A stretch of DNA of 64,000 nt from Clostridia bacterium. Its GTDB lineage: Bacteria > Bacillota > Clostridia > Christensenellales > Borkfalkiaceae. The position numbers and the translations under genes were made by a program. Of the stretch, positions 41,756-51,175 are shown piece by piece. The notes beneath the pieces were generated by a model that worked only from the letters and a program-made list of their open reading frames with translations, had not been told where the DNA came from and did not search any database. The stretch is taken from contig CAAFMS010000006.1 of NCBI GenBank assembly GCA_900764105.1, positions 81,179 to 145,178 of the forward strand, given 5' to 3'. The stretch's first letter is position 1; each line of letters opens with the position of its first letter.

Positions 41756-42475
41756 ATGAACAAAAAACTGACGAAACTTGCTTTTTTTGCAGTTATTCTC
41801 GCCCTCGTTTGTACTTTTTCCGCAATAGTAATTCAGAAAAATGCCAACGACGCGGTAATGTCGAGAATAGAAACGGTCGAAACTCTGACGTTAAAACAAG
41901 GATCTAAGGGTTCGACCGTCAGGCAAATTCAGCAAAAACTTAAAAACTGGGGATATTATAACGGCGCGGTGGACGGAATATTCGGTTCGGGTACTAAAAA
42001 AGCCGTGATAAGATTTCAACAGAAAAACAAACTCACGGCCGACGGCATAGTCGGCGCGAAAACTTTGCAGGCGTTAGGCATTTACGTCGGAAGCGTTAAG
42101 CAGAATACCACCTCCGCTTATTCGAGTTCGGACACTAATTTGCTCGCAAGACTTATCTATGCGGAAGCGAGAGGCGAGACGTACGCGGGGCAGGTCGCCG
42201 TAGGGGCGGTAGTTCTGAACAGGGTCAAAAACCCCTCGTTTCCGAACACTATTTCGGGCGTAATCTATCAGCCTTACGCTTTCACCTGCGTGAGCGACGG
42301 GCAGATAAATATGTCGCCCGACAAGACGGCTCTTTCCGCAGCGAAGGACGCGATGAACGGCTGGGACCCCTCTTACGGGAGCCTTTACTACTACAATCCC
42401 GCGGTCGCGACGAGTAAATGGATATTCTCGAGAAAAACCGTGGTAACTATCGGGGGACACGTTTTCGCGTTGTAA
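41756..42475 (+). CDS. sleB: Spore cortex-lytic enzyme SleB
   Basis: A 239-residue lytic transglycosylase acting on cortex peptidoglycan during germination. A signal helix lies at residues 7-26. A peptidoglycan-binding domain follows at about 42-105 (GSKGSTVRQIQQKLKNWGYY, FGSGTKKAVIRFQQKNKLTA). The Hydrolase_2 catalytic domain (residues 120-239) has NLLARLIYAEARGETYAGQV with the catalytic Glu, then GAVVLNRVKNPSFPNTISGV and YYYNPAVATSKWI. AAGGAG precedes the ATG. The ypeB partner lies 12 bases downstream, as in most spore formers. Confidence 0.95.
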   Translation: MNKKLTKLAFFAVILALVCTFSAIVIQKNANDAVMSRIETVETLTLKQGSKGSTVRQIQQKLKNWGYYNGAVDGIFGSGTKKAVIRFQQKNKLTADGIVGAKTLQALGIYVGSVKQNTTSAYSSSDTNLLARLIYAEARGETYAGQVAVGAVVLNRVKNPSFPNTISGVIYQPYAFTCVSDGQINMSPDKTALSAAKDAMNGWDPSYGSLYYYNPAVATSKWIFSRKTVVTIGGHVFAL

Positions 42476-42487
42476 TAAGGAGGGAAT

Positions 42488-44446
42488 ATGGAAGAGAATA
42501 AAGATTTTGTAACCGAGAACAGCGCGTTTGAAAAAGTTGAAAACGCGGGCAAAAAGACAGCCGATAAACCGCAAAGCGATACTCGCGAAAAGAAGAGTAC
42601 GGTTAAAAAATCTGCGGTGAAAAACGGCAAGAACGAGAAAAAGGACAAACAGACCAAGAAAACGCCCAAAGAAAAACGCGAAGAAAAGGCTAAGGCAAAA
42701 CTTGCGGCGAAAGAAGAAAAGGCTAAGGCGAAACTTGCGGCGAAAGAAGCAAAAGCGCAACGCAAAGCCGAAAAAAAGAAGAAAGCCGAAAAGATGAAGA
42801 AAGCGAAAGCGGCGGCGAAAAAGAAGAAATACGAAAGTCTCAAAGAGATGAAAATCGCCAAAAGGGAAGAGAGACTCGCTAAAAAGCAGGCTTTAAAAAA
42901 CGAAAGCAAGGAAGAAAAGCAAAAACGCCTTGCCGCCGAAAAGCAGGCTAAATTGAAAATCAAAGCCGAAAAAGCGAACAAGAAAGCCGAACTCAGAAAG
43001 GCGAAAGCCGAGAGAAAGGCTGAAATGAAGAGACAGAAAGAAGAGAACAAACACCAAAGGGAAGTTAAAAAAGCCGAAATGAAAGAACGCAGAGGCAAAG
43101 ACAGAAGGTCGAGAGGCGTGGGCGGCTGGCTCGCGGCGGTAATCTCGCTCGGCTGTTCGGTTCTCGTTTTAGGCTCGGTACTCGCCCTGTCGCTCTTTAC
43201 CGATTATATCGATTTCGCAAAGAATAAAGACGTCACGGCAAACGCCGAAAGGGCGTATTACGACCTCGTCGGCTACGTCGATAATATGGAAACGAATATG
43301 TCCAAGCTCTTCGTTTCTTCCGACGCCGAAAGCCGTCAGAGAATACTCGGCGACCTTATGGTTCAGAGCAATCTCGCCGATTCTTCGCTCGCCGCGCTTC
43401 CTATAACGGACGAGTCGAAATACTATACTTCCAAGTATATAAATCAGGTCGGCGATTATGCGAAATACCTCAATAATCGACTTATAGACGAGGAAACTCT
43501 CACTAATGACGATTTAGACAAACTCACGGAACTCTATAATATCAACGTCGATTTAAAGACCGCGCTTACGACGCTCACGAGCAGAATAAACGAAAACTAC
43601 GACTTTAAATTGCTCAAAGAGAATAATTCGAGCGACCTTATAATATCGCAGTTCAACGAATTCGAAAAGGGCGCGGTGGACTATCCCGAAATGATTTACG
43701 ACGGGGCGTTCTCGGACGGCGTGAACGACAAGAAGGTTAAAGGTATCGACGGGGAAGAGGTAGACGAAATTCAGGTAGAGGAAAAATTCAAAGAGATTTT
43801 CTCGGACTATGAAATCGAGGTCGCGAACGTCACGGGAATGACCGAAAACAGCAATATCACCTGCTATAACGTTGACGCGATGTCCAAGGACGGAGAGATA
43901 TTCGCTCAGTTTTCGAGGAAGGGCGGCAAACTCGTTATCTTCAACGCATACAGAGAGTGTAAAGAGGTAAAACTTTCCGAGGACGAATGCGTCGAAGCCG
44001 CAGGGCAATTCCTTGAAAAGTTGGGATTTGACGGTATGAAATGCGTGTGGAAGTATTCGTCGAACGGCACGGAACATCTGAATTTCGCTTATACCGAAAA
44101 CGGTGTAATTATGTATCCCGACCTCGTTAAGGTAAACGTCTGTATGGAAACGGGAAAAATAACGGGTATGGACGCCGATAATTACTATATCAACCATACC
44201 GAAAGAGTACTCGGAAAGGCGAAGTTCACGCTCGGCGACGCGTTCGACAAGGTGAGCGAGAAACTCGACGTCAGCGAAGAAAGAGTAGCGGTAATACCGC
44301 TCGGCAACGGCAACGAAACGCTCGCTTACGAGTTTATAGGAACTTTCAACGATTCGACCTATTATATTTATCTCGACGCGGACACGTTAAAGGAAGTCGA
44401 GATATACAAAGTAGTTATAACGGAAGAGGGAACTCTTCTTATATAA
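42488..44446 (+). CDS. ypeB: Germination protein YpeB with long Lys/Ala/Glu-rich N-terminal extension
   Basis: A 652-residue protein; standard YpeB has about 450. Residues 1-205 are an added cytosolic segment, very rich in Lys, Glu and Ala and likely helical (EKREEKAKAKLAAKEEKAKA). A membrane helix then lies near 214-235 (WLAAVISLGCSVLVLGSVLA). The YpeB core follows, with VTANAERAYYDLVGYVDNME, then DYPEMIYDGAFSDGVNDKKV, and C-terminal PepSY-like units (LSEDECVEAAGQFLEKLGFD, FTLGDAFDKVSEKL). YpeB holds and stabilises SleB in the dormant spore. AAGGAGG precedes the ATG. Confidence 0.92.
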   Translation: MEENKDFVTENSAFEKVENAGKKTADKPQSDTREKKSTVKKSAVKNGKNEKKDKQTKKTPKEKREEKAKAKLAAKEEKAKAKLAAKEAKAQRKAEKKKKAEKMKKAKAAAKKKKYESLKEMKIAKREERLAKKQALKNESKEEKQKRLAAEKQAKLKIKAEKANKKAELRKAKAERKAEMKRQKEENKHQREVKKAEMKERRGKDRRSRGVGGWLAAVISLGCSVLVLGSVLALSLFTDYIDFAKNKDVTANAERAYYDLVGYVDNMETNMSKLFVSSDAESRQRILGDLMVQSNLADSSLAALPITDESKYYTSKYINQVGDYAKYLNNRLIDEETLTNDDLDKLTELYNINVDLKTALTTLTSRINENYDFKLLKENNSSDLIISQFNEFEKGAVDYPEMIYDGAFSDGVNDKKVKGIDGEEVDEIQVEEKFKEIFSDYEIEVANVTGMTENSNITCYNVDAMSKDGEIFAQFSRKGGKLVIFNAYRECKEVKLSEDECVEAAGQFLEKLGFDGMKCVWKYSSNGTEHLNFAYTENGVIMYPDLVKVNVCMETGKITGMDADNYYINHTERVLGKAKFTLGDAFDKVSEKLDVSEERVAVIPLGNGNETLAYEFIGTFNDSTYYIYLDADTLKEVEIYKVVITEEGTLLI

Positions 44447-44504
44447 GAGGGAACTCTCCTTATATAATAAACTTAAACGTTTGTATTATTCTTGTCTGGT
44501 ATTG

Positions 44505-44541
44505 AAAAAAGACTTGCGAAAATTATTTCGCGGGTCTTTTT
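44505..44541 (+). terminator. Intrinsic terminator of sleB-ypeB
   Basis: AAAAGACTTGCGAAA pairs with TTTCGCGGGTCTTTT and a T-run follows. Just before it, AGAGGGAACTCT and nearby bases are duplicated across the ypeB stop. Confidence 0.8.
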
Positions 44542-44620
44542 TACGTCGACGAAAAGCACGCGGTATTCACGAGGCTTGAAACCCGTCGGAAAGGGGTTAT
44601 ATAAACGGGCGTTTTTAATC

Positions 44621-44638
44621 TTTATACAATCTTAATAC
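44621..44638 (+). promoter_or_regulatory. Possible KdpE-like operator upstream of ktrB
   Basis: TTTATACAATCTTAATAC resembles the AT-rich direct-repeat type of KdpE site. A KdpDE-like pair is encoded 4.6 kb downstream. A weak match only. Confidence 0.3.
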
Positions 44639-44696
44639 CTTTTAAAGAAATTCTAACGTTATCTTTATGAGAAAAGATATATTATAGCGAGGATAA

Positions 44697-46043
44697 ATGA
44701 AATCGAGGTTTCGCATGGGTATACTAAAAAGGAAATTATCATCCTTTCAGATAATATTATTGGGATTCGCGGGGGTTATTTTACTCGGCGCATTTTTATT
44801 AGCCTTGCCGATTTCTTCAAAAGCCCGCGAATGGACGTCGTTTATCGACGCTCTCTTTACTTCGACGTCCGCCGTATGCGTAACGGGACTTATCGTATTC
44901 GATACGGCGACGCATTGGTCGATATTCGGGCAAATCGTCATATTATTGCTGATTCAAATCGGCGGTATGGGCGTAGTTACCATCGCCGTGTCTATCGCCG
45001 TTATTTCAGGCAAAAAAATCGGGCTGTTCAGCCGTGAAACGATGAAAAACGCAATTTCCGCGCCAAACGTGAGCGGTATAGTCCGCCTTACCGGATTTAT
45101 AATCAAGGGTATATTTTTGATTGAACTTATCGGCGCGCTTGTTATGATGCCCGTGTTTTGCATAGATTACGGCGCAGAAGGTATCTGGCTTGCCGTTTTC
45201 CATTCGGTGTCGGCATTCTGCAACGCAGGGTTCGATATAATGGGGACGAAAAGCGGCGAATTTTCTTCTATCACGCGCTATTCGGCGCAACCCGTTATCA
45301 ATATTACGATTATGTTGCTGATTATTATCGGCGGCATCGGTTTTTTGGTATGGGAGGACGTTTGCAAACACAAATGGCGGATAAGGGAATATCGCACGCA
45401 AAGCAAAGTCGTTTTGATAGTTACAGCCTCGCTTATAGTTTTACCCGCGATATACTTCTTCTTTTTTGAATTCGGAGATTTGCCTGTCGGTAAGCGAATA
45501 CTTGCTTCTTTGTTTCAATCGATAACGCCGAGGACGGCAGGGTTTAATACGGTAAATCTTACGGCGATCAGCGATACGGGATTGTACCTTATGATTATTC
45601 TTATGTTGATAGGCGGTTCGCCCGGTTCTACCGCAGGCGGTATGAAAACGACGACGATTGCGGTTTTAGTTTCTTCCGCTTTTTCCGTATTCAGAAAAAA
45701 AGACAACGCGGAACTTATGAGACGTCGCGTAGACGATGAAACGGTCAAGACGGCTTCGGCGATATTTATAATGTATATAACCCTGTTCTTGTTGGGCGGA
45801 ATGACTATAAGCGCGATTGAAAAATTACCTATTACGGTCTGCCTTTACGAAACGGCTTCCGCCGTCGGCACGGTAGGGCTTTCGCTCGGAATTACCCCGA
45901 CGCTCAAAGTAGCGTCCAAATTGATTTTGATTTTGTCTATGTTTTTCGGGCGAGTCGGCGGAATGACGTTGATATACGCCGCTTTCGGCGCGAATAAAAA
46001 GCAAGCGGCAAAGTTGCCGACGGATACGATTGCAGTCGGCTAA
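44697..46043 (+). CDS. ktrB: K+ uptake channel subunit KtrB/TrkH
   Basis: A 448-residue potassium translocator with four pore-loop repeats. Visible selectivity regions include FTSTSAVCVTGLIVFDTATH (P1), HSVSAFCNAGFDIMGTKSGE (P2), FQSITPRTAGFNTVNL (P3) and TASAVGTVGLSLGITP (P4). Intramembrane loop GGSPGSTAGGMKTTTI follows the third pore. The size fits KtrB. The downstream ktrA, 14 bases away, encodes the regulatory RCK subunit. Together with the KdpDE-like sensor downstream the region is devoted to K+ homeostasis. Confidence 0.93.
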   Translation: MKSRFRMGILKRKLSSFQIILLGFAGVILLGAFLLALPISSKAREWTSFIDALFTSTSAVCVTGLIVFDTATHWSIFGQIVILLLIQIGGMGVVTIAVSIAVISGKKIGLFSRETMKNAISAPNVSGIVRLTGFIIKGIFLIELIGALVMMPVFCIDYGAEGIWLAVFHSVSAFCNAGFDIMGTKSGEFSSITRYSAQPVINITIMLLIIIGGIGFLVWEDVCKHKWRIREYRTQSKVVLIVTASLIVLPAIYFFFFEFGDLPVGKRILASLFQSITPRTAGFNTVNLTAISDTGLYLMIILMLIGGSPGSTAGGMKTTTIAVLVSSAFSVFRKKDNAELMRRRVDDETVKTASAIFIMYITLFLLGGMTISAIEKLPITVCLYETASAVGTVGLSLGITPTLKVASKLILILSMFFGRVGGMTLIYAAFGANKKQAAKLPTDTIAVG

Positions 46044-46057
46044 GGAGGTTTTTATAT

Positions 46058-46711
46058 ATGAAAACGAAATCGGTTTTATTGATAGGTCTGGGGCGTTTCG
46101 GAAAATACATCGCAATGAAATTGCGCGAATTAGGACACGAAGTCATGGGGGTAGACGAAAACGAAGAAAGAGTCGACGACGCTATGCCTTACGTTACTAA
46201 CGGACAAATCGGCGACAGTACAAACGAAGCGTTGCTAAAATCGCTCGGCGTAAAAAATTACGACGTCTGCATCGTAACTATCGGCGGCAACTTTCAAAGT
46301 TCTCTCGAAACTACCTGCCTGTTAAAAGAGTTGGGCGCGCAAAAGGTCGTGTCTCGCGCCGAACAGGACGTACAGGCAAAATTCCTTCTGCGTAACGGCG
46401 CGGACGAAATTATTTATCCCGAAAAACAACTTGCAACTTGGGCTGCAATTCGTTACAGTTCCGACCACATTCTCGATTATATAGAACTCGGCGATTCCTG
46501 TTCGATATTCGAGGTTTCCGTTCCGTCGGCATGGGTGGGAAAATCGGTTGTGGAAATCGATATCCGCAGGAAATATAACGTAAATATCATCGCAACGAAG
46601 AAAAACGGAAAAATCAACGCCGTCGTTACCGCCGATACCGTTCTTTCCGGAGACGAAACTCTTTTGGTTCTCGGGGAATATAAGGCGATGCGGAAATGCT
46701 TCGATATCTAA
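46058..46711 (+). CDS. ktrA: K+ uptake regulatory subunit KtrA (RCK/TrkA)
   Basis: A 217-residue cytosolic gating ring subunit. The N-terminal Rossmann domain shows LLIGLGRFGKYIAMKLRELG with the G-x-G-x-x-G nucleotide site and VMGVDENEERVDD. The C-terminal TrkA_C domain starts near residue 140 (SIFEVSVPSAWVGKSVVEID). Binding of ATP/ADP controls KtrB opening and TrkA_C can bind c-di-AMP. AAGGAGG precedes the ATG. It is in one operon with ktrB and the small membrane protein that follows. Confidence 0.93.
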   Translation: MKTKSVLLIGLGRFGKYIAMKLRELGHEVMGVDENEERVDDAMPYVTNGQIGDSTNEALLKSLGVKNYDVCIVTIGGNFQSSLETTCLLKELGAQKVVSRAEQDVQAKFLLRNGADEIIYPEKQLATWAAIRYSSDHILDYIELGDSCSIFEVSVPSAWVGKSVVEIDIRRKYNVNIIATKKNGKINAVVTADTVLSGDETLLVLGEYKAMRKCFDI

Positions 46712-46735
46712 CAGCCGTAAAAGAAGGTGACTTTT

Positions 46736-47029
46736 ATGGGAGACGTAATACTTGTTATTGCGGTGGCGGCGGCTATGGTTTTCGGCTTTTTTATTATGAA
46801 AAGGCTCGACGTCTTCTTGGAAGAAAACAGAAAAGCGATTGAAAAAGAAAATCAAAAGAGGGAAATCCCTTTGATGTTTCTTGATGCCGAAAACGATGAA
46901 AACGCCATATCGGATATCGAACTATTCAGACAAAAGCACCGTGACGTCAGAATCGTCGTTTACGATGAATCCGAAGTTGACCTGACCGAAACCATAAAAA
47001 GCTGCTTGAACGATTTTACAGATTCTTGA
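46736..47029 (+). CDS. Small single-helix membrane protein in the ktr operon, unknown function
   Basis: Unrecognised, 97 residues. A helix at residues 4-20 (VILVIAVAAAMVFGFFIM) is followed by a charged linker and a small alpha/beta region (REIPLMFLDAENDENAISDI, KHRDVRIVVYDESEVDLTET). The layout suggests a membrane-tethered cytosolic domain. GAAGGTG lies before the ATG at 46736. It starts 24 bases after ktrA, so it may modulate or assemble the Ktr complex; this is inference from position only. Confidence 0.7.
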   Translation: MGDVILVIAVAAAMVFGFFIMKRLDVFLEENRKAIEKENQKREIPLMFLDAENDENAISDIELFRQKHRDVRIVVYDESEVDLTETIKSCLNDFTDS

Positions 47030-47039
47030 AAATTTTCTT

Positions 47040-47612
47040 TTACACTGCATAAAGAGCCATTCCGAGTCCGGCAGAAAGAAGTATTAAAAAAATCGGAGAG
47101 GCGGTCTTTTTTCTGACTTTTTTGAAAATAACCGCAAAGATTGCAATAACAGCAAATATAAAAATGCCCTTTATATCAATAGCGAGAGAATCGCCTGCGC
47201 TTTTAAATCCGAAAAGAACGCCGATCAGCATTGTAAACGCCGTCGCAAGGATCAAACCGATTACGCACGGCCGTATGCCGCTTAAAAACGCCTGAACTCC
47301 GCGATATTTCAAAAAATTGCGTATAAGCGAGGCAATGATTAAAATAACGATAAAAGACGGTAAAACGACGCCGAGCGTGGCAAGAAACGAACCGAGAATT
47401 CCTCCCTGCGCAGAGCCTATAAACGTTGCCATATTAACGGCAAGCGGACCCGGCGTCGATTCGGAAACGGCAATCATATCGAGCAACTGTTTTTCCGTGA
47501 GCCATCCGTGAGATAGAACCTTTTCCCGAATCAAAGAAATCATACCATATCCGCCGCCGAAAGAAACTGCGCCGATTTGGAGAAACGTTAAAAATAATTC
47601 AAGATATATCAT
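47040..47612 (-). CDS. Chromate transporter family protein, C-terminal-half subunit
   Basis: A 190-residue membrane protein with the CHR domain. The hallmark motif GAVSFGGGYGMISLIREKVL occurs near residue 12, followed by AVSESTPGPLAVNMATFIG and a second group of helices. It forms a pair with the next gene (overlap four bases), together equal to the two halves of classical ChrA. Short CHR pairs work as heterodimers; whether they move chromate or another anion here is unknown. Confidence 0.86.
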   Translation of the reverse strand: MIYLELFLTFLQIGAVSFGGGYGMISLIREKVLSHGWLTEKQLLDMIAVSESTPGPLAVNMATFIGSAQGGILGSFLATLGVVLPSFIVILIIASLIRNFLKYRGVQAFLSGIRPCVIGLILATAFTMLIGVLFGFKSAGDSLAIDIKGIFIFAVIAIFAVIFKKVRKKTASPIFLILLSAGLGMALYAV

Positions 47613-48199
47613 TTTTTATTTCTCCTTGCATGAATCAAACGTATCATATAGACAAAAAGCCCGATAAACCCGCTTATTATGATATAAAATATGCTTGAAA
47701 AACTAACGGAAAACACCGAGAACAGAACCATACACGCAAGAGTTACCGTAAGAATAACGATGTTAAATATATTTTTCTCCATATCTTTCATCATTTTCAA
47801 ACCGGCAGACATGATGAGATATATCACACACGCCTGTATCCCGCGAAAGGCGTAAGAAACTAACGTCAAGGTAAGAAACGCATCAAAGAAAAGCGAGATA
47901 ACAAATATGATTGCGAAAGACGGTATACAAACCGCTATGGTGGCAAGAAACGATCCCCAAAAACCGAGAAGCTTGTACCCGATATATGTTGCGGAGTTGA
48001 TAGCCACAGGTCCGGGCGTAGATTCGGCGATCGCAACCATGTCGATGAACTCATCCTTTTCAATCCATTTCTTTTTGGAAATAAATTCGTTTTCAAGCAA
48101 TGCGATCATTGCATAACCGCCACCGAAGGTAAACAGTCCTATTTTCAGCATAGTAAAGAAAAGATTAAGATGTTTTTTCATGCCTGACTTTGGCAACAT
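47609..48199 (-). CDS. Chromate transporter family protein, N-terminal-half subunit
   Basis: A 196-residue CHR-domain protein. Residues 14-45 hold TMLKIGLFTFGGGYAMIALL, followed by VAIAESTPGPVAINSATYIG. AAGGAGG lies before the ATG. It is the first gene of the pair and is transcribed divergently from a LysR-type regulator with overlapping promoters, which suggests that the LysR protein controls it. Confidence 0.86.
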   Translation of the reverse strand: MLPKSGMKKHLNLFFTMLKIGLFTFGGGYAMIALLENEFISKKKWIEKDEFIDMVAIAESTPGPVAINSATYIGYKLLGFWGSFLATIAVCIPSFAIIFVISLFFDAFLTLTLVSYAFRGIQACVIYLIMSAGLKMMKDMEKNIFNIVILTVTLACMVLFSVFSVSFSSIFYIIISGFIGLFVYMIRLIHARRNKK

Positions 48200-48226
48200 A
48201 GCGACTCCTCCTTGATTTACTTTATA

Positions 48227-48265
48227 ATTATATCACTTGACTTGTCATAAGTAAAATAGTATAAT
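48227..48265. promoter_or_regulatory. Overlapping divergent promoters of the chromate transporter pair and lysR
   Basis: Plus strand: TTGACT, 17 bases, TATAAT (48237-48265) for lysR. Minus strand: TTTACT, 17 bases, TATAAT (48227-48255) for the transporter pair. The overlap is the usual LysR autoregulated arrangement. Confidence 0.75.
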
Positions 48266-48304
48266 CTTATATAGTTTATATTCATTCTGATATGAGGTAA
48301 CGCT

Positions 48305-49183
48305 ATGACAATACGCCATTTGAAAGTTTTTATCTGCGTATGTGAATGCGGCGGAATCACAAAAGCCGCCGAATCCTTGCATATGGCTCAGCCTTCGGTA
48401 AGCACAACAATATCGGAGCTTGAAAAATATTATAACGTTTCGCTTTTTGACAGAATCAATCAAAGACTTGTACTGACGCCTACGGGAAAAGATTTGCTTG
48501 TCAAAGCGAAAAACGCTCTTGCCGGATTTGACGATTTTGAAACTGCCGCAAGCTTTGAAGGACAAAATCCGTATATTCGTATCGGCTCATCTCTTACGCT
48601 CGGGAAAACGGTTTTGCCGAGATATATTTCCCGGATAAAAGAGAGATTGCCGAACCTAAAACCTTCTTTTTTTATCGATAGAACCGCCGCAATCGAAGAA
48701 AAAATAGAATGCGGAGCAATAGATTTCGGGATCGTTGAAGGAATTGTACGCTCTCCCTATCTGAAAATCACTCCTATCGGCGTAGACCGTTTGATTGCCG
48801 TTTGTTCTCCAAGCGATATGAAGAAGTCCGTTTGTTTGGCAGAACTTATCAAATATCCTTTATTACTGCGTGAAATCGGAAGCGCGTCACGGGATTTGCT
48901 TTCTAAAAATCTTGCCGAAAGGCATTTATCCGTGAAACCCTTTGCGGAATCTGTCAGCAACGAAGCGCTTGTTTCGCTTGCCAAAGACGGGCATGGTATA
49001 GCGGTATTACCGGAAGGAATCGTAAAAGACGCGATTAAGCAAGGCTCGCTTTGCGAACTGACAATTTCCGATGCCGTTTTGATGAGAACGCATTATATCG
49101 TGACTCATAAAAACAAGCGTTTTAATTCTTTGTGTCAAGCCGCATTTAATTTGCTTTCTGAGCAAGCTACATCGTGTTGCTAA
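48305..49183 (+). CDS. LysR-family transcriptional regulator
   Basis: A 292-residue regulator. Residues 1-62 form the winged helix-turn-helix (MTIRHLKVFICVCECGGITK, AAESLHMAQPSVSTTISELE). The periplasmic-binding-like effector domain covers residues 88-292 (IRIGSSLTLGKTVLPRYISR, ALVSLAKDGHGIAVLPEGIV). A GAGGT ribosome site precedes the ATG. The binding-domain style is close to the CysL/CbbR group, whose effectors are small organic or inorganic anions. Likely target is the divergent transporter pair. Confidence 0.9.
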   Translation: MTIRHLKVFICVCECGGITKAAESLHMAQPSVSTTISELEKYYNVSLFDRINQRLVLTPTGKDLLVKAKNALAGFDDFETAASFEGQNPYIRIGSSLTLGKTVLPRYISRIKERLPNLKPSFFIDRTAAIEEKIECGAIDFGIVEGIVRSPYLKITPIGVDRLIAVCSPSDMKKSVCLAELIKYPLLLREIGSASRDLLSKNLAERHLSVKPFAESVSNEALVSLAKDGHGIAVLPEGIVKDAIKQGSLCELTISDAVLMRTHYIVTHKNKRFNSLCQAAFNLLSEQATSCC

Positions 49184-49207
49184 TCACTTTTCGGGAGGTT
49201 AATTGAT

Positions 49208-51175
49208 ATGGATAAAAAAACAATCGAGCCTATCAGAAAAGAACACATTCTGGTTTGTTTGTCTTCCGCGCCTTCGAATCCGAAAATAATTCAGACTGCG
49301 GCAGCCATGGCAAAGGCGTTCAACGCGGCTTTTTCCGCGTTATACGTTAAAACTCCCTCGTCTGAATCTATGACGACGGAGGACTCGGAACGGTTGCTTG
49401 CAAATATCCGTTTTGCCGAAACGAACGGCGCGTCGATAGTTACCGTATGCGGGAACGACGTCGCTTTTCAAATCGCGGAATACGCGCGTCTTTCCGGCGT
49501 TACGAAAATAGTAATCGGCAGAACCGTTATCGGTAAGCGTAAATTTATAGGCAAGCCGACTTTAACGGAAAAACTGATATCGCTCGCTCCCGACGTCGAT
49601 ATACATATCATTCCCGACAGCGACGCCGTTATGGCAACGGGAAAGAAAAGGCTTTTTGAAAAACCGCGTTTTGTAAAGACGCTCAAAGAATTGACGATTT
49701 CAACGGTTTTGCTGTTGCTTTCGACTTTACTCGGTTATCTTTTTTCAAGTCTCGGTTTTACCGAAGCGAATATCGTTACGATTTATATGCTCGGCGTTCT
49801 GATTACCGCTATACTGACAAGAAGTAAAATTTGTTGGGTTCTTTCGTCCGTTGCGAGCGTTCTGGTTTTTAATTTCCTTTTTACCGAGCCGAAGTTTTCG
49901 TTTCTGGCGTACGGAAGCGGCTACCTCGTCACTTTCGTTATTATGCTTGCGGCGTCCCTTATCATAGGGGGAACAACCGAAAAACTGAAAACTCGGGAAC
50001 GTCAGGCGACTCAAACGGCATACAGAACGAAAATTCTGTTCGACGCGAATCAGTTGATTCAAAAAGCGTCCGACGAGGCGGAAATATTTCGGGTTACGGC
50101 AAATCAATTAGAAAAATTGTTAAATAGAAGCGTAATCGTATTTAATGAAAAGGCGCAGAAAGTATACGCTTCTCAGACTGAAAACGTCGGAGCCGATATA
50201 TTATCTCCCGATTGCGAGAAAATCGCTTGGCAAGTAACGAAAAACAACGTAAAAGAGGGAAAGGGAACGGACTTTTCCCCCGAAAGCGACTATACGTTTT
50301 TCCCGATAAGCAAAAACGATAAGAACTATGGGGCGATAGGCGTTTTTGTCGGGGACAAAACGATTGATTCTTTTGACGAAAGCATTGTGGTTTCCGTCAT
50401 CGGCGAATGCGCGATCGCGATTGACGGAATCATAAATGCAAAAGAACGAGAACGCGCCGCCGTTTTGGCGAAAAACGAACAGTTGCGCGCAAACCTGCTT
50501 CGTTCGATATCGCACGATTTACGCACGCCGCTTACTTCCATTTCGGGTAATGCGAGTAATCTGATTTCAAACGGTGACGATATTGACGACGCGACGAAAA
50601 AACAGATATACGAAGATATTTACGACGATTCGCTCTGGCTTATCAATCTTGTCGAAAATCTGCTTGCGGTGACGCGCCTCGAAGAAGGCAGAATGAATAT
50701 AAATATGACGACGGAACTCGTCGGCGACGTAATAGCCGAAGCGTTGAAACATATCCGTACGAAAAGCGAAAAACAAAAGATTGCCGTTATACAGCCCGAC
50801 GACCTGCTTCTTGCAAAAATGGACGCTCGGCTTATCGTGCAGGTTTTAATCAATCTTTTAGACAACGCTATTAAATACACGCCGTCCGATTCGCAAATTA
50901 CGATTACCGCCAAAAGAAACGGAGAAACGGTCAGCGTAAGCGTGGCGGATAACGGAAACGGAATCGAGGGCGAGCAAAAATCACGGGTGTTCGATATGTT
51001 TTACACGGGCGCGAACAAGATTGTCGATTGTCGCCGCAGTATCGGCCTGGGGCTTTCGTTGTGCAAATCGATCGTAAACGCGCACGGCGGAGAAATAACG
51101 GTAACCGATAACGTTCCGCACGGCGCGATATTTACCTTTACTTTGCCCGTCGGGGAGGTGGAAATTTATGAATAA
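49208..51175 (+). CDS. kdpD: KdpD-like sensor histidine kinase lacking the N-terminal KdpD domain
   Basis: A 655-residue membrane kinase; full KdpD has about 900. It starts with a universal-stress-type domain (HILVCLSSAPSNPKIIQTAA, IVIGRTVIGKRKF, DVDIHIIPD). The four-helix DUF4118 membrane block (ISTVLLLLSTLLGYLFSSLG) and a GAF-like domain follow. The kinase core has SISHDLRTPLTSISGNASNL (phosphorylated His), LINLLDNAIKYTP (N box) and VADNGNGIEGEQ and GLGLSLCKSIV (G boxes). The usual first domain with its ATP-binding motif is missing. The ATG has GGGAGG upstream. It overlaps kdpE by eight bases. Confidence 0.88.
   Translation: MDKKTIEPIRKEHILVCLSSAPSNPKIIQTAAAMAKAFNAAFSALYVKTPSSESMTTEDSERLLANIRFAETNGASIVTVCGNDVAFQIAEYARLSGVTKIVIGRTVIGKRKFIGKPTLTEKLISLAPDVDIHIIPDSDAVMATGKKRLFEKPRFVKTLKELTISTVLLLLSTLLGYLFSSLGFTEANIVTIYMLGVLITAILTRSKICWVLSSVASVLVFNFLFTEPKFSFLAYGSGYLVTFVIMLAASLIIGGTTEKLKTRERQATQTAYRTKILFDANQLIQKASDEAEIFRVTANQLEKLLNRSVIVFNEKAQKVYASQTENVGADILSPDCEKIAWQVTKNNVKEGKGTDFSPESDYTFFPISKNDKNYGAIGVFVGDKTIDSFDESIVVSVIGECAIAIDGIINAKERERAAVLAKNEQLRANLLRSISHDLRTPLTSISGNASNLISNGDDIDDATKKQIYEDIYDDSLWLINLVENLLAVTRLEEGRMNINMTTELVGDVIAEALKHIRTKSEKQKIAVIQPDDLLLAKMDARLIVQVLINLLDNAIKYTPSDSQITITAKRNGETVSVSVADNGNGIEGEQKSRVFDMFYTGANKIVDCRRSIGLGLSLCKSIVNAHGGEITVTDNVPHGAIFTFTLPVGEVEIYE

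Noticed and set aside
44447..44696. c-di-AMP (ydaO) riboswitch before ktrB
   Set aside because: None of the conserved ydaO blocks could be recognised.
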